A DNA stretch of 64,000 nucleotides from Catellatospora coxensis (GTDB taxonomy: Bacteria > Actinomycetota > Actinomycetes > Mycobacteriales > Micromonosporaceae), in NCBI RefSeq assembly GCF_016862635.1, contig NZ_BONI01000011.1, positions 94,698 to 158,697 of the forward strand, written 5' to 3'. The number at the start of each line of letters is the position of its first letter. The stretch's first letter is position 1. Below the pieces are notes generated by a model that was not told where the DNA came from, did no database searches, and saw only the letters and a program-made list of their open reading frames with translations. The position numbers were made by a program, and so were the translations under genes. Positions 19,340-27,562 of the stretch are shown here, piece after piece.

Positions 19340-19645
19340 CCGCGAAGGCCGGCTTCGTCCTGCTCGTCGCAGGGCACCGGGCTGAGCGCGTGCCGGGTCG
19401 CACCGCTCCGGCGACGGAGGACCACCGAGGGTTCGGTGCCGCGACTCCGAAGCGCCGCCGAACCCACAGGTCAGCACATCGGCCTTCGAGGCGGCGAGCC
19501 GACTGCCCACACGCACAAGCCTCGGCGTGCCGACGGTCGGCGGTCGGCGATGCGGGTGGTATCGAGCGCCGATGAGAAATGGCGCCGACAGTAGTGTGAG
19601 CACGGTCCGGTGCAATGCGCTGCGCGCATCAAGGGAGTGCAAGAC
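19340..19645. other. Gene-free spacer
   Basis: About 300 nt between the aldehyde dehydrogenase and the RibD-like gene. Short frames here have no family match and no ribosome site. No strong hairpin was seen. Confidence 0.5.
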
Positions 19646-20212
19646 GTGAGACCACTTCGATACTCGATCAACGTCACACTGGACGGCTGCTGCCATCACG
19701 AGGCGGGGCTCCCGCCCGACGAGGAGTCGATGCGCTACTGGACCGCGGAGATGGCACGAGCCGACGCGCTGCTGTTCGGCCGGGTGACCTACGAGATGAT
19801 GGAGTCGGCGTGGCGGCGGCCGGCCTCCGGCACGTGGCCCGACTGGATGGGTGAGTGGCAGATCCCGTTCGCCGAGACCATCGACGGTGCGAAGAAGTAC
19901 GTCGTGTCGAGCACGCTGAGCGGGGTCGACTGGAATGCCGAGCTGGTGCGGGGCGATTTGGGGCAGGCGGTTCAGCGGCTCAAGCAGGAGCCGGGCGAGG
20001 GCCTGTTCGTGGGTGGCGTGACGCTCCCCCTGGCGTTGGCGCAGCTGGGACTGATCGACGAGTACGTGTTCGTCGTGCAGCCGGTGCTCGCCGGACACGG
20101 GCCGACGTTGCTCGCCGGTCTGCGCGAGCGCATCCAGCTCGAACTCGTGGATCGCCATGAGTTCCGGTCGGGGGCCGCCGCCCTGCGATACCGGCCGCGG
20201 GTAACGGCCTGA
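19646..20212 (+). CDS. Dihydrofolate reductase-like (RibD C-terminal domain) protein
   Basis: 188 residues of the RibD_C/DHFR-like family: YSINVTLDGCCHHEAG at the N-terminus, ADALLFGRVTYEMMESAW, and GGVTLPLALAQLGLIDEY with a PVLAGHGPTLLAGL tail are all characteristic. These NADPH-binding proteins are mostly of unknown substrate. GTG at 19646 is preceded by AAGGGAG. Followed closely by a strong terminator; monocistronic. Confidence 0.85.
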   Translation: MRPLRYSINVTLDGCCHHEAGLPPDEESMRYWTAEMARADALLFGRVTYEMMESAWRRPASGTWPDWMGEWQIPFAETIDGAKKYVVSSTLSGVDWNAELVRGDLGQAVQRLKQEPGEGLFVGGVTLPLALAQLGLIDEYVFVVQPVLAGHGPTLLAGLRERIQLELVDRHEFRSGAAALRYRPRVTA

Positions 20213-20218
20213 CGTTCC

Positions 20219-20252
20219 CGCAGTGCCGCCGCTGTGGCGCGGCGGCACTGCG
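20219..20252. terminator. Bidirectional terminator
   Basis: Perfect 14-bp stem CGCAGTGCCGCCGC/GCGGCGGCACTGCG with a TGTGGC loop, between the convergent RibD-like and GH54 genes. Confidence 0.8.
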
Positions 20253-20282
20253 AGGGTGGTCAGGGCCGAAGGCCCGTTCGTG

Positions 20283-21803
20283 TCATCGGTAGCCCGCGGC
20301 GACGATGTTGGCCTGGACGGCGTTCTCGACGGCATCGGACGGGTAGCCCGCCACCATGGCGCCCTCGTAGAACGTGCCAGCGCTGGCGTTGGCGCCGCCG
20401 TCGGGTTTGCAGCAGTCTCCGCCGCTGCCCAGCACGATGGCTCCCTGCTTCTTCATCGGGCTGTACCCGTTGGGAAGCGCGCCGTCCCACAGCGTGAACA
20501 GGCCCCCGGACTGGGCGTTGCTGCCCTTGATCGCGAACCGCGACACGCCGTTGTTCTTCAGCGTCGCCGTGACGAACTTGCTGGTGAACGCCCGCTGGTT
20601 CGGGTTCCAGGTGCTGCTGCCGCCCGGGAACAGGCCCCATTCGAGATCGGCCTGCACCCACGGCCCCGAACCCGAGCAGCCGCCGAACCAGCAGCTCGTG
20701 CCGAAGTAGATCGCGTCCATGGCACCGGCCGCGTCGGCCTTGCGGGTGGTCTCGCTGTTGCCGTAGTCGAAACAGCAGCCGCTGTTGACGTGGGTGCCGC
20801 TGGTGACCATGTACATCCCCTCGGGTGCGCTGCCGGTCGGGACACCGGTGAGGTGGCCGTCGCGCCAGTAGCTGTTGCCGGGGTTGATGTACAGCGAGTA
20901 CGCCTTGCTGCCGCCGACCGTCAGCGACTCGGTCGTCGCCACGGCCGGACGGCTCTGCGGTGATCCGGGGACCACGCTGGATCCCTGGTACCACAGGTCG
21001 TTGCCGCGCCCGGACTGGTCGAACAGCACCGTGATGACGCACGTGGTGTTCGCGCAGAACGAATCCTGCGCCGCCGCGTTGGCGGTGCCGCCGGTGCTCA
21101 GGACGCCGATGTTGCGGGTGGTGTTGTCCGACGAGCGCCTGACCTGGTACAGGTTTCCGCTGTACGCCTGGTAGAGGGCTCGGGTGGTGCTGTGCGCCGC
21201 GATGCAGGGCGTGCCGCCGGCACCGTAGATGTCGCACGGGCCGCCCCCCGGCGGAGGCGCCGAGGTCGTCGGGGTCGGGCTCGGCGAGCCCGGCACCGAC
21301 TGCGCCCACTGCTGGTTGGCCCCGCCGTGGCAGGCCCAGAGCAGGATCTTCGTGCCGTTGGCCGTCCCTGCGGCGTTGGCGTCCAGGCACAGGCCGGACT
21401 GCACGCCGGTGATGGTGCCGTTGGCGTTGACGTTCCACTGCTGGTTGTTCTGGCCGTTGCAGTCCCAGATGATGGCCTGCGTGCCGTTGGTGGTGCCCCG
21501 GCCGGATGCGTCGAGGCATTTGTTGCCGTAGACCGTCAGCTGGCCCGACGTGGTGAGAGTCCAGGCCTGGCCGGCGGAGTTGTTGCAGTCCCAGAGCTGG
21601 GCCTGCAGGCCGTTGCTGGTGCCGGAGTTGGGCACCTCGAGGCACCGTCCGGACGGGCCGCCGACGATTCGGGTGGGCGTGCCGACCGTCGCCGCCTGCG
21701 CGACTTCGGCCTGCACGGCGACGACCACGCCCGCCGATGCCAGGGCCAGGGCCAGGGTGGCGGCTGCCGCCCACCGGGAGCGGCCTTTGCTCATCTGAAC
21801 CAT
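20283..21803 (-). CDS. Secreted GH54 alpha-L-arabinofuranosidase with N-terminal CBM13
   Basis: 506 residues. A Sec signal peptide (about 1-38, cut near AQAA) is followed by a ricin-B CBM13 (about 40-168; QxW repeats such as GQAWTL, NNQQWNV, NQQWAQ), a PTPTTSAPPPGGG linker, and a GH54 catalytic domain (192-506; CDIYGAGGTPCIAAHSTTRA, FDQSGRGNDLWYQ). The WVQADLEWGLF and GAIVLGSGGDCC segments hold the candidate nucleophile and acid/base by comparison with fungal AbfB. It would release arabinofuranose side chains from arabinoxylan or arabinan. Fungal GH54 enzymes carry a C-terminal CBM42; here that module is absent and CBM13 is in front. GAGGTGA precedes ATG 21803. Last gene of a three-gene minus-strand array, 40 nt after the ThuA gene. 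Confidence 0.9.
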   Translation of the reverse strand: MVQMSKGRSRWAAAATLALALASAGVVVAVQAEVAQAATVGTPTRIVGGPSGRCLEVPNSGTSNGLQAQLWDCNNSAGQAWTLTTSGQLTVYGNKCLDASGRGTTNGTQAIIWDCNGQNNQQWNVNANGTITGVQSGLCLDANAAGTANGTKILLWACHGGANQQWAQSVPGSPSPTPTTSAPPPGGGPCDIYGAGGTPCIAAHSTTRALYQAYSGNLYQVRRSSDNTTRNIGVLSTGGTANAAAQDSFCANTTCVITVLFDQSGRGNDLWYQGSSVVPGSPQSRPAVATTESLTVGGSKAYSLYINPGNSYWRDGHLTGVPTGSAPEGMYMVTSGTHVNSGCCFDYGNSETTRKADAAGAMDAIYFGTSCWFGGCSGSGPWVQADLEWGLFPGGSSTWNPNQRAFTSKFVTATLKNNGVSRFAIKGSNAQSGGLFTLWDGALPNGYSPMKKQGAIVLGSGGDCCKPDGGANASAGTFYEGAMVAGYPSDAVENAVQANIVAAGYR

Positions 21804-21843
21804 GGAGTCACCTCACCAATCTCGGTTACGGATCGCGGCCGCA

Positions 21844-22210
21844 TCAGGGCAGGGTCCACTTCTGGTTGGCGCCGCCGTTGCAGGTCCACAGGGCCACGAC
21901 CGTGCCGTCGGCCGAGTTGTTGCCGGAAACGTCCAGGCACTTGCCCGACTGCGGGTTGCGCAGCGTCTGGTCCGAACTCTGGTATGTCCAGTTCTGCGCC
22001 GCGCCACCGGTGCACGTCCACAGCTGGATCTTCGTGCCGTTGGCGGTCCCTCCCCCGCTGACGTCCAGGCACTTGCCGAGCGCCCGCAGTGTCGAACCCG
22101 ACACCGTCCACGTCTGCGGGGCACCGCCGTTGCACGTGTACAGCTGGATCTGCGTGCCGTCGGCCGACGAACCGCCGCGCACGTCCAGGCACTTGCCCGC
22201 CAGGCCCTTG
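21844..22210 (-). repeat. Near-identical CBM13 copy 1
   Basis: The 3' CBM13-coding segment of the ThuA gene matches the 3' segment of the sugar dehydrogenase gene at 24027-24395 almost base for base, including silent positions, with scattered substitutions. This indicates recent duplication or gene conversion. Confidence 0.8.
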
Positions 22211-23952
22211 ACCGGGCCGGTGCCCGTGGATGCGGTGCCCTTGACCAGGACGAACTCGTCCACGTCGAAGAGGAAGCCGCTTGATCCGGTGAAGGTCAGG
22301 TACAGATTCTGGGTGCTGGACGGGACGCCCGACAGGGTCGTGGTGACGTTCTGGAAGTTCGTCCAGCTGCCGGTGTTGGGCACCGCGACGGAGCCGAGCA
22401 CCGTCCCGCTGACCGAGCCGGTCCGGACCTGGATCGTGCCGCCGGAGCCCGCGGAGGCCACCCGGGCCCGGAACGAGGTGCTGCCGGTCAGGTCGAGGCT
22501 GTTGTACGCCGCCCAGTCGCCGGACTCGATGTTGCCCAGGACCTGGCCGCCGTTGGCCCCGGACTTGGACAGCGCCGAGACTCCACCGGCCGAGGAGAAC
22601 GACTCGGCCTGGCGGGTGATGTCGCCGGTGGGCGGGGTGCCGCCCAGGTCCTTGATCCGGATGTTGCGGAAGGAGACGTCGTCGCCCGAGCCGTGGTTCT
22701 GGATGCCGATGTAGCCGGCCATGGAGCGGGCCGGGTTGGTGTTGGTGTAGTCGTTGATCTTCGAGCCGTTGAGGAAGACCTGCAGCCGCTCCCCCTCGAC
22801 GAGCAGTTCGAAGGTGTTCCACTCCCCCGGCGGGTTGAGCGCCGCGTCGCGGGCGGTGATGTCGGCCGACTGCAGGGCGTAGATCGCGCCGGTGGTCCGG
22901 TCGGCGGAGTCGGTGGCGTCGATCTGGACCTCATAGCCGTTGTCCAGCGCGCCCTGCGCGGTGCTGCCCGCGGGGAACCCGATGACCACGCCGGAGTTGT
23001 CGTCGCCGGGCACCCGCCAGTCGAGTTTGAGCGAGTAGTTGACGTACTCGCGGGTGGTGTAGGAGAGCATGCCCATGCCGCCCGACGAGGTGAGCGTGGC
23101 GTCGGAGTTGCCGAAGCTGCCCGGCCCGGTCTGCGCCCAGCCGGTGGTGGAGCCGTTGTAGAGGGCGGTGTAGCCGGTCTCCGGGCGGCAGTCGGCCTTG
23201 GCCCGGCCCGCGGCGTAGCGGATCCCGCCGAGCAGGTGGCCGCGGAATGCCGTCTCGGAGTACGCCGACTGCGAGTGCCCGCCGCCGGTGTAGAAGGACC
23301 TGCCGCCGCTGTAGGTCTTGCACCAGGAGTGCGGGTGGTCGGCGCCCATGGAGCCGCCGGAATAAGAGGACTCGTCGACGGTGGCCAGCACCCGGGCGGT
23401 GGAGCGGGCGTTGGTCTGGTAGTTGTACCACTCCTCGGTGCGGGTCCAGGTCGGCGACAGGTGTGCGGTGGCCGGGTGGGCCCGGTTCTCGACCTTGATG
23501 TTGGCCTGCTGGATCGCCGGGTGGGAGGCGAAGTACGCCCCGACGAGGTTGCCGTAGAACGGCCAGCTGTACTCGGTGTCGGCGGCGGAGTGCACGCCGA
23601 CGAAGCCGCCGCCGGAGCCGATGTAGGACTCGAACGCGGTCTGCTGGCTGGAGTTGAGCACGTCGCCGGTGGTGTTGAGGAAGACGACCGCCTCGTACTG
23701 CGCGAGGTTGCCGGTGCTGAAGGCGGAGGCGTCCTCGGTGGCGGTGACGGTGAAGTTGTTGGCCGAGCCGAGCGCCTGGATGGCCGAGATGCCGGCGGCG
23801 ATCGAGTCGTGCCGGAACCCGGCGGTCTTGGAGAAGACGAGCACGTCGTACGGGGCGTCGGCGGCGCTGGCCGGGCTGGCCGGAGCGGTGGCGGCGAGGA
23901 CGGCGAGGACGGCGGTGGCCGCGCCGAGTGCGGGTCGCAGGAGTCTGCGCAT
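21844..23952 (-). CDS. Secreted ThuA/DUF1080 multidomain protein with CBM6 and CBM13
   Basis: 702 residues. Sec signal (1-30), ThuA-like glutamine-amidotransferase-fold domain (about 34-250; VLVFSKTAGFRHDSI, GGGFVGVHSAADTEY), DUF1080/3-keto-disaccharide hydrolase beta-sandwich (about 258-425; TALYNGSTTGWAQTG, DNSGVVIGFPAG, FLNGSKINDYTNTNPA), CBM6 (about 435-565; RQAESFSSAGGV) and CBM13 (575-702). ThuA and DUF1080 proteins act on 3-keto-glycosides, so it may cleave oxidised sugars made by the neighbouring sugar dehydrogenase. ATG at 23952 with AAGGAGAG; the frame is open farther but that part is the hairpin and the preceding gene. Lies 74 nt after the dehydrogenase gene with a hairpin in the gap. 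Confidence 0.88.
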   Translation of the reverse strand: MRRLLRPALGAATAVLAVLAATAPASPASAADAPYDVLVFSKTAGFRHDSIAAGISAIQALGSANNFTVTATEDASAFSTGNLAQYEAVVFLNTTGDVLNSSQQTAFESYIGSGGGFVGVHSAADTEYSWPFYGNLVGAYFASHPAIQQANIKVENRAHPATAHLSPTWTRTEEWYNYQTNARSTARVLATVDESSYSGGSMGADHPHSWCKTYSGGRSFYTGGGHSQSAYSETAFRGHLLGGIRYAAGRAKADCRPETGYTALYNGSTTGWAQTGPGSFGNSDATLTSSGGMGMLSYTTREYVNYSLKLDWRVPGDDNSGVVIGFPAGSTAQGALDNGYEVQIDATDSADRTTGAIYALQSADITARDAALNPPGEWNTFELLVEGERLQVFLNGSKINDYTNTNPARSMAGYIGIQNHGSGDDVSFRNIRIKDLGGTPPTGDITRQAESFSSAGGVSALSKSGANGGQVLGNIESGDWAAYNSLDLTGSTSFRARVASAGSGGTIQVRTGSVSGTVLGSVAVPNTGSWTNFQNVTTTLSGVPSSTQNLYLTFTGSSGFLFDVDEFVLVKGTASTGTGPVKGLAGKCLDVRGGSSADGTQIQLYTCNGGAPQTWTVSGSTLRALGKCLDVSGGGTANGTKIQLWTCTGGAAQNWTYQSSDQTLRNPQSGKCLDVSGNNSADGTVVALWTCNGGANQKWTLP

Positions 23953-23983
23953 GGTGGCTCTCCTTGGGAGGGAAGGTGAGACG

Positions 23984-24021
23984 AGGCCCCTCACCGGTGT
24001 GGGAGCACCGGTGAGGGGCCT
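23984..24021 (-). terminator. Hairpin inside the gap between two co-directional genes
   Basis: Perfect 16-bp stem AGGCCCCTCACCGGTG (23984-23999) and CACCGGTGAGGGGCCT (24006-24021) directly after the sugar dehydrogenase stop. Only about 30 nt remain before the ThuA start, so there is no room for a new promoter; it should lower rather than end downstream expression, or stabilise the upstream mRNA. Confidence 0.7.
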
Positions 24022-24026
24022 TCGGG

Positions 24027-24395
24027 TCAGGGCAGGGTCCACTTCTGGTTGGCGCCGCCGTTGCACGTCCACAGGGTCACGATCGTGCCGTCGGCCGAGT
24101 TGTTGCCGGACACGTCCAGGCACTTGCCCGACTGCGGGTTGCGCAGCGTCTGGTCGGAGGACTGGTAGGTCCAGTTCTGCGCCGCACCGCCAGTGCACGT
24201 CCACAGCTGGATCTTCGTGCCGTTCGCGGTGCCTCCGCCGCTGACGTCCAGGCACTTGCCCAGCGCCCGCAGCGTCGAACCCGACACCGTCCACGTCTGC
24301 GCGGCGGCCCCGTTGCACGTCAGGAGCTGGATCTGCGTGCCGTCGGCGGTCGCGCCGTTGCGCACGTCCAGGCATTTGCCCGCCAGCCCCTTGAC
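24027..24395 (-). repeat. Near-identical CBM13 copy 2
   Basis: Partner of 21844-22210; encodes the C-terminal CBM13 of the sugar dehydrogenase, with the same SGSTLRALGKCLDVSGGG and YQSSDQTLRNPQSGKCLDVS peptides as the ThuA protein. Confidence 0.8.
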
Positions 24396-26897
24396 CGGGC
24401 CGGCGCCCGGGGTGGTGGTGCCGGTGGCCAGGGTGAACGAGTCGACGTCGTACAGGAACCCGGTCCCGGACCCGGCGAAGGTCAGGTACAGGGTGGTGGT
24501 GCCGCTCGGCGGACTGGTGATCGAGCCGGTGACCGTGGCGAAGGTGTCCCACGAGCCGGTGACCGGCACGGTCGCCGAGCCGAGCACGGTGCCGGTCGCC
24601 GAGCCGGCCCGGATCTGCAGCGTGCCACCGCTGCCCGCCGACGAGACGCGGGCACTGAAGCCGGTCACGTTGCTGATCCGGTACGGCTGGAACGCGATCC
24701 AGTCGCCGTTGTGGATGTCACCGACGGTCTTGCCGCCCTCGGCGGCGCTCTTGTCGAAGGTGGCCACCCCGGACGAGGTCTTGAAGTGCTCGGCCTGCCG
24801 CTTGCGCGGCTGCAGGGTGTGCTGGGTGTGCGTGGTCAGGCCGCCCGCGTCGGTGTACTCGGCGTCGAAGACCCCGAAGATGTTGGCAGCGTCGTCGTGC
24901 TCGCCGTCGACGGGGACCGCGATCGACCCGTTGCAGCCGTTCTGCGAGGTGATCTGGTGGCCGTGGCTGTCGTGGCCGAGCACGTAGGTCATCTTGACCT
25001 TGGTGCAGTCGATGGTGCCGTCCTCGGGGTCGGACACCGTGATGCTGAACGGCACGGTCTCGCCGAAGCCGAACAGCTGCCCGTTGGCGGGGCTGGTGAT
25101 GGTGACCGTCGGCGCGGTGTTGCCGACGCCGATCTGCACGCTCGCCGAGCCGGTGGCGCCCTGCGGGTCGCGGACCGTCAGCGTGGCGTTGTACGTGCCG
25201 TTGGCACTGTAGGTCTTGCTCGGGTTGGCGGACGTGGAGGTGGTGCCGTCGCCGAAGGCCCAGGAGTAGGCCAGCGTCCCGCCCTCGGGGTCAGACGATC
25301 CCGACGAGGAGAAGTTCACCGTCAGCGGGGCCGCGCCGGAGGTCCGGTCGGCGCTCGCCACGGCGGTCGGGGCCCGGTTGCCGCTGCCCACGTAGTCGTA
25401 GCGGTACAGCGCCGAGTTGGCGTCGCCGTTGTAGTAGCCGGTGCCGTAGTCCAGCACGTACAGCGCGCCGTCGGGTCCGAAGGCCATGTCCATGACCTGC
25501 TTGCCGTTCCACGGGAACGTCTCGATGGCGCCGCGGGTGCCGTCGGAGTTGACGTGGATCGGCTTGACCCAGCCCCGGCCGAACTCGCCGGCGAAGAACT
25601 GCCCGTCGAAGCCCTGAGGGAACTTGGTGCTCGACGTCGACGAGGCGTCGTACCGGTAGACGGGGCCGCCCATCGGCGACTCCGAGCCGCTGCCGAACTC
25701 CGACGGGCTGCCGGAGTCGCCGGCGTAGCGGATCCAGGCCGTCTTGGCGGCCGGCAGGGTCGGCAGGCCGGTGTTGCGGAAGCTGTTGTTGGTCGGGCCG
25801 CCGCCGCAGTTGTACTTCGATCCGGCGCTGTTGCTCGCGAAGTCCCACTCGGCGTAGGTCTCGCTGGAGCTGTTGGTGCCGGTGCAGTAGGGCCAGCCGT
25901 AGAAGCCCGGCCCGGTGACCCGGTTGAACTCGACCTGCCCGCTCGGGCCGCGGCTGGTGGTGCTGCCGGAGTCCGGGCCGTAGTCGCCGACGTAGACCAC
26001 GCCGGTGGCCTTGTCGACGCTGATCCGGAACGGGTTGCGGAAGCCCATCGCGTAGATCTCCGGCCGGGTCCGGCTGTCGGAGTCGACGAACATGTTGCCG
26101 TCGGGGATCGAGTACGACCCGTTCGCGTTCACCTTGATCCGCAGGATCTTGCCGCGCAGGTCGTTGGTGTTGGCCGCGGACCGCTGGGCGTCGTAGGCGG
26201 GGTTGCGGTTGGTCCGCTCGTCGAGCGGGGAGAACCCGGCGGACTCGAACGGGTTGGTGTCGTCGCCGGTGGACAGGTACAGGTTGCCCACCGCGTCGAA
26301 GTCGATGTCGCCGCCGGTGTGGCAGCAGATGCCCCGGTCCGCGGCGACGTCGAGGATGTCGACCTTGCTTGACTGGTTGACGGTGAAGTCGGAGTTCAGG
26401 GTGAACCGGGAGAGCCGGTTGACGCCCTGCCAGGCCGACCAGTTCGTGCCGGTGGACGGGGCGTCGCCGCCCGGGGTCGACAGCGGCGGGGCGTAGTACA
26501 GGTAGATGTGCCGGTTGGTCGCGAAGTTCGGGTCGACCCCGACGCCCTGCAGTCCCTCCTCGTCGTGGGTGTAGACCGCGATGGTGCCCACGACCGAGGT
26601 GTTGCCGGACGCGTCGGTGCGGCGCAGCGTGCCGTTGCGCGCGGTGTGCAGGACCGACCGGTCCGGCAGCACCGCCAACGTCATCGGCTCGCCCGTCTCG
26701 GACAGTCCCTTGGCGAGGGTGACCTGCTGGTAGTCGGTGCTGACGATGGTGTGCGCCTGCGCCGGCGCGGGGCCGCCGAGCCCGGCGGGGCCCGCGGTGA
26801 GGATGGCGGTCGCGCCGCTCGCGGTCAGCAGCAGCGCCGAGCCTGCGGAGAACCATCGTCTGGTGCGGTGCGGGGGGAGGCCGTCCCTGATGGACAT
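24027..26897 (-). CDS. Secreted PQQ-type glucose/sorbosone dehydrogenase with PKD, CBM6 and CBM13
   Basis: 956 residues. A signal peptide with a twin-arginine-like RTRRWFSAGSALLL start, a six-bladed GSDH beta-propeller (about 55-440; EGLQGVGVDPNFATNRHIYL, GDIDFDAVGNLYLSTGDD, FRNPFRISVDKATG), PKD domain (NRAPTAVASADRTSG to TVRDPQGATGS), an Ig-like segment, CBM6 (KRQAEHFKTSSGVATFD) and a C-terminal CBM13. It should oxidise sugars or glycosides extracellularly, passing electrons to PQQ and then the respiratory chain. ATG at 26897 has AGGAAGG upstream. First gene of the array dehydrogenase-ThuA-GH54; an operator-containing promoter lies at 27159-27187. Confidence 0.88.
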   Translation of the reverse strand: MSIRDGLPPHRTRRWFSAGSALLLTASGATAILTAGPAGLGGPAPAQAHTIVSTDYQQVTLAKGLSETGEPMTLAVLPDRSVLHTARNGTLRRTDASGNTSVVGTIAVYTHDEEGLQGVGVDPNFATNRHIYLYYAPPLSTPGGDAPSTGTNWSAWQGVNRLSRFTLNSDFTVNQSSKVDILDVAADRGICCHTGGDIDFDAVGNLYLSTGDDTNPFESAGFSPLDERTNRNPAYDAQRSAANTNDLRGKILRIKVNANGSYSIPDGNMFVDSDSRTRPEIYAMGFRNPFRISVDKATGVVYVGDYGPDSGSTTSRGPSGQVEFNRVTGPGFYGWPYCTGTNSSSETYAEWDFASNSAGSKYNCGGGPTNNSFRNTGLPTLPAAKTAWIRYAGDSGSPSEFGSGSESPMGGPVYRYDASSTSSTKFPQGFDGQFFAGEFGRGWVKPIHVNSDGTRGAIETFPWNGKQVMDMAFGPDGALYVLDYGTGYYNGDANSALYRYDYVGSGNRAPTAVASADRTSGAAPLTVNFSSSGSSDPEGGTLAYSWAFGDGTTSTSANPSKTYSANGTYNATLTVRDPQGATGSASVQIGVGNTAPTVTITSPANGQLFGFGETVPFSITVSDPEDGTIDCTKVKMTYVLGHDSHGHQITSQNGCNGSIAVPVDGEHDDAANIFGVFDAEYTDAGGLTTHTQHTLQPRKRQAEHFKTSSGVATFDKSAAEGGKTVGDIHNGDWIAFQPYRISNVTGFSARVSSAGSGGTLQIRAGSATGTVLGSATVPVTGSWDTFATVTGSITSPPSGTTTLYLTFAGSGTGFLYDVDSFTLATGTTTPGAGPVKGLAGKCLDVRNGATADGTQIQLLTCNGAAAQTWTVSGSTLRALGKCLDVSGGGTANGTKIQLWTCTGGAAQNWTYQSSDQTLRNPQSGKCLDVSGNNSADGTIVTLWTCNGGANQKWTLP

Positions 26898-27123
26898 GAA
26901 GACCCTTCCTGACAAGTGATGGCCAGGCGGGCGCGACTCGTCGCGCCGGATGCCGTGGGGGGGGTGCTGCCTGCCAGGTGCCGCACCTGACAGGTGGCGG
27001 CCTCTGACGGCGGATGGAGCCATCACAGATCGCCAGTCGATGGGTCCCGCGCCGCCGGTACGCCTCGACGAAAAACTTGCCGATCCTGCCGATCCCGTCG
27101 CCACATGTCGCCATGGGGGCCAG

Positions 27124-27133
27124 GTCATATGAC
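27124..27133. promoter_or_regulatory. FadR-type site GTCATATGAC
   Basis: Perfect 10-bp palindrome in the gap between the sugar dehydrogenase and GH43 genes, followed by GTGTTATC. It is a variant of the TATGACGTCATA family seen at many promoters in this window. Confidence 0.45.
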
Positions 27134-27158
27134 GTGTTATCAGGTAGTCGGCTCGGTC

Positions 27159-27187
27159 GATGTTATCGGTCACATCGTGGTTGTCAA
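27159..27187 (-). promoter_or_regulatory. Promoter with embedded operator for the sugar dehydrogenase array
   Basis: On the minus strand: TTGACA (27187-27182), a 17-nt spacer, AACATC (27164-27159). The operator reads TGTTATCGGTCACA on the plus strand at 27161-27174. Same design as the promoters at 27280, 46562, 58044 and 63725. Confidence 0.6.
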
Positions 27188-27259
27188 CCCGCCCTCAAAC
27201 ATCGATCTTCTCCTGTTGATCAGCTCCCACCTGGACGGTCTAGCTGACCTGCGCACACG

Positions 27260-27308
27260 CGAAACCTTTTCGTCACATCTTGACTCAAGCGCTGTTATCG
27301 TTCACATT
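27260..27308 (+). promoter_or_regulatory. Promoter of GH43 gene: CGAAA box, -35, operator, -10
   Basis: CGAAA-CCT-TTTCG (27260-27272), 7 nt, TTGACT (27280-27285), 17 nt containing TGTTATCGTTCACA (27293-27306), CACATT (27303-27308). It matches the promoter at 63705-63753 nearly step for step. The leader to the GTG at 27563 is about 250 nt and holds an AGACGTCATA site at 27407-27416. Confidence 0.65.
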
Positions 27309-27406
27309 CGACTGATCGCGGGATGGTCGGCACCTTCATCCGCAACGGCTGGCAGGGCACCGATCGAGCACGTCAGGGCAGGTCGGGCCAGAGGTGCGGC
27401 GTGCTC

Positions 27407-27416
27407 AGACGTCATA
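27407..27416 (+). promoter_or_regulatory. FadR-type half site AGACGTCATA in the GH43 leader
   Basis: Contains the ACGTCATA core shared with the other sites. Weaker symmetry than the perfect sites at 32669 and 40784. Confidence 0.35.
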
Positions 27417-27562
27417 CAGCACCCGTCAAGTTCCGCATACAAGTCGACCTTCGGCGCGGTTCTCCCCCTTGGCGCGGCCTGCCGGACCCGGCGGCTGGTC
27501 GCCGATGGGCACGCCCTCGAACGCGGCGTCGCACCAGGTCGGCGACTTCCGAAGGAGAGCAC

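Noticed and set aside
26898..27173. N-terminal extension of the sugar dehydrogenase frame
   Set aside because: The added 92 residues precede the signal peptide, contain the operator and promoter, and lack a ribosome site; ATG 26897 has AGGAAGG.
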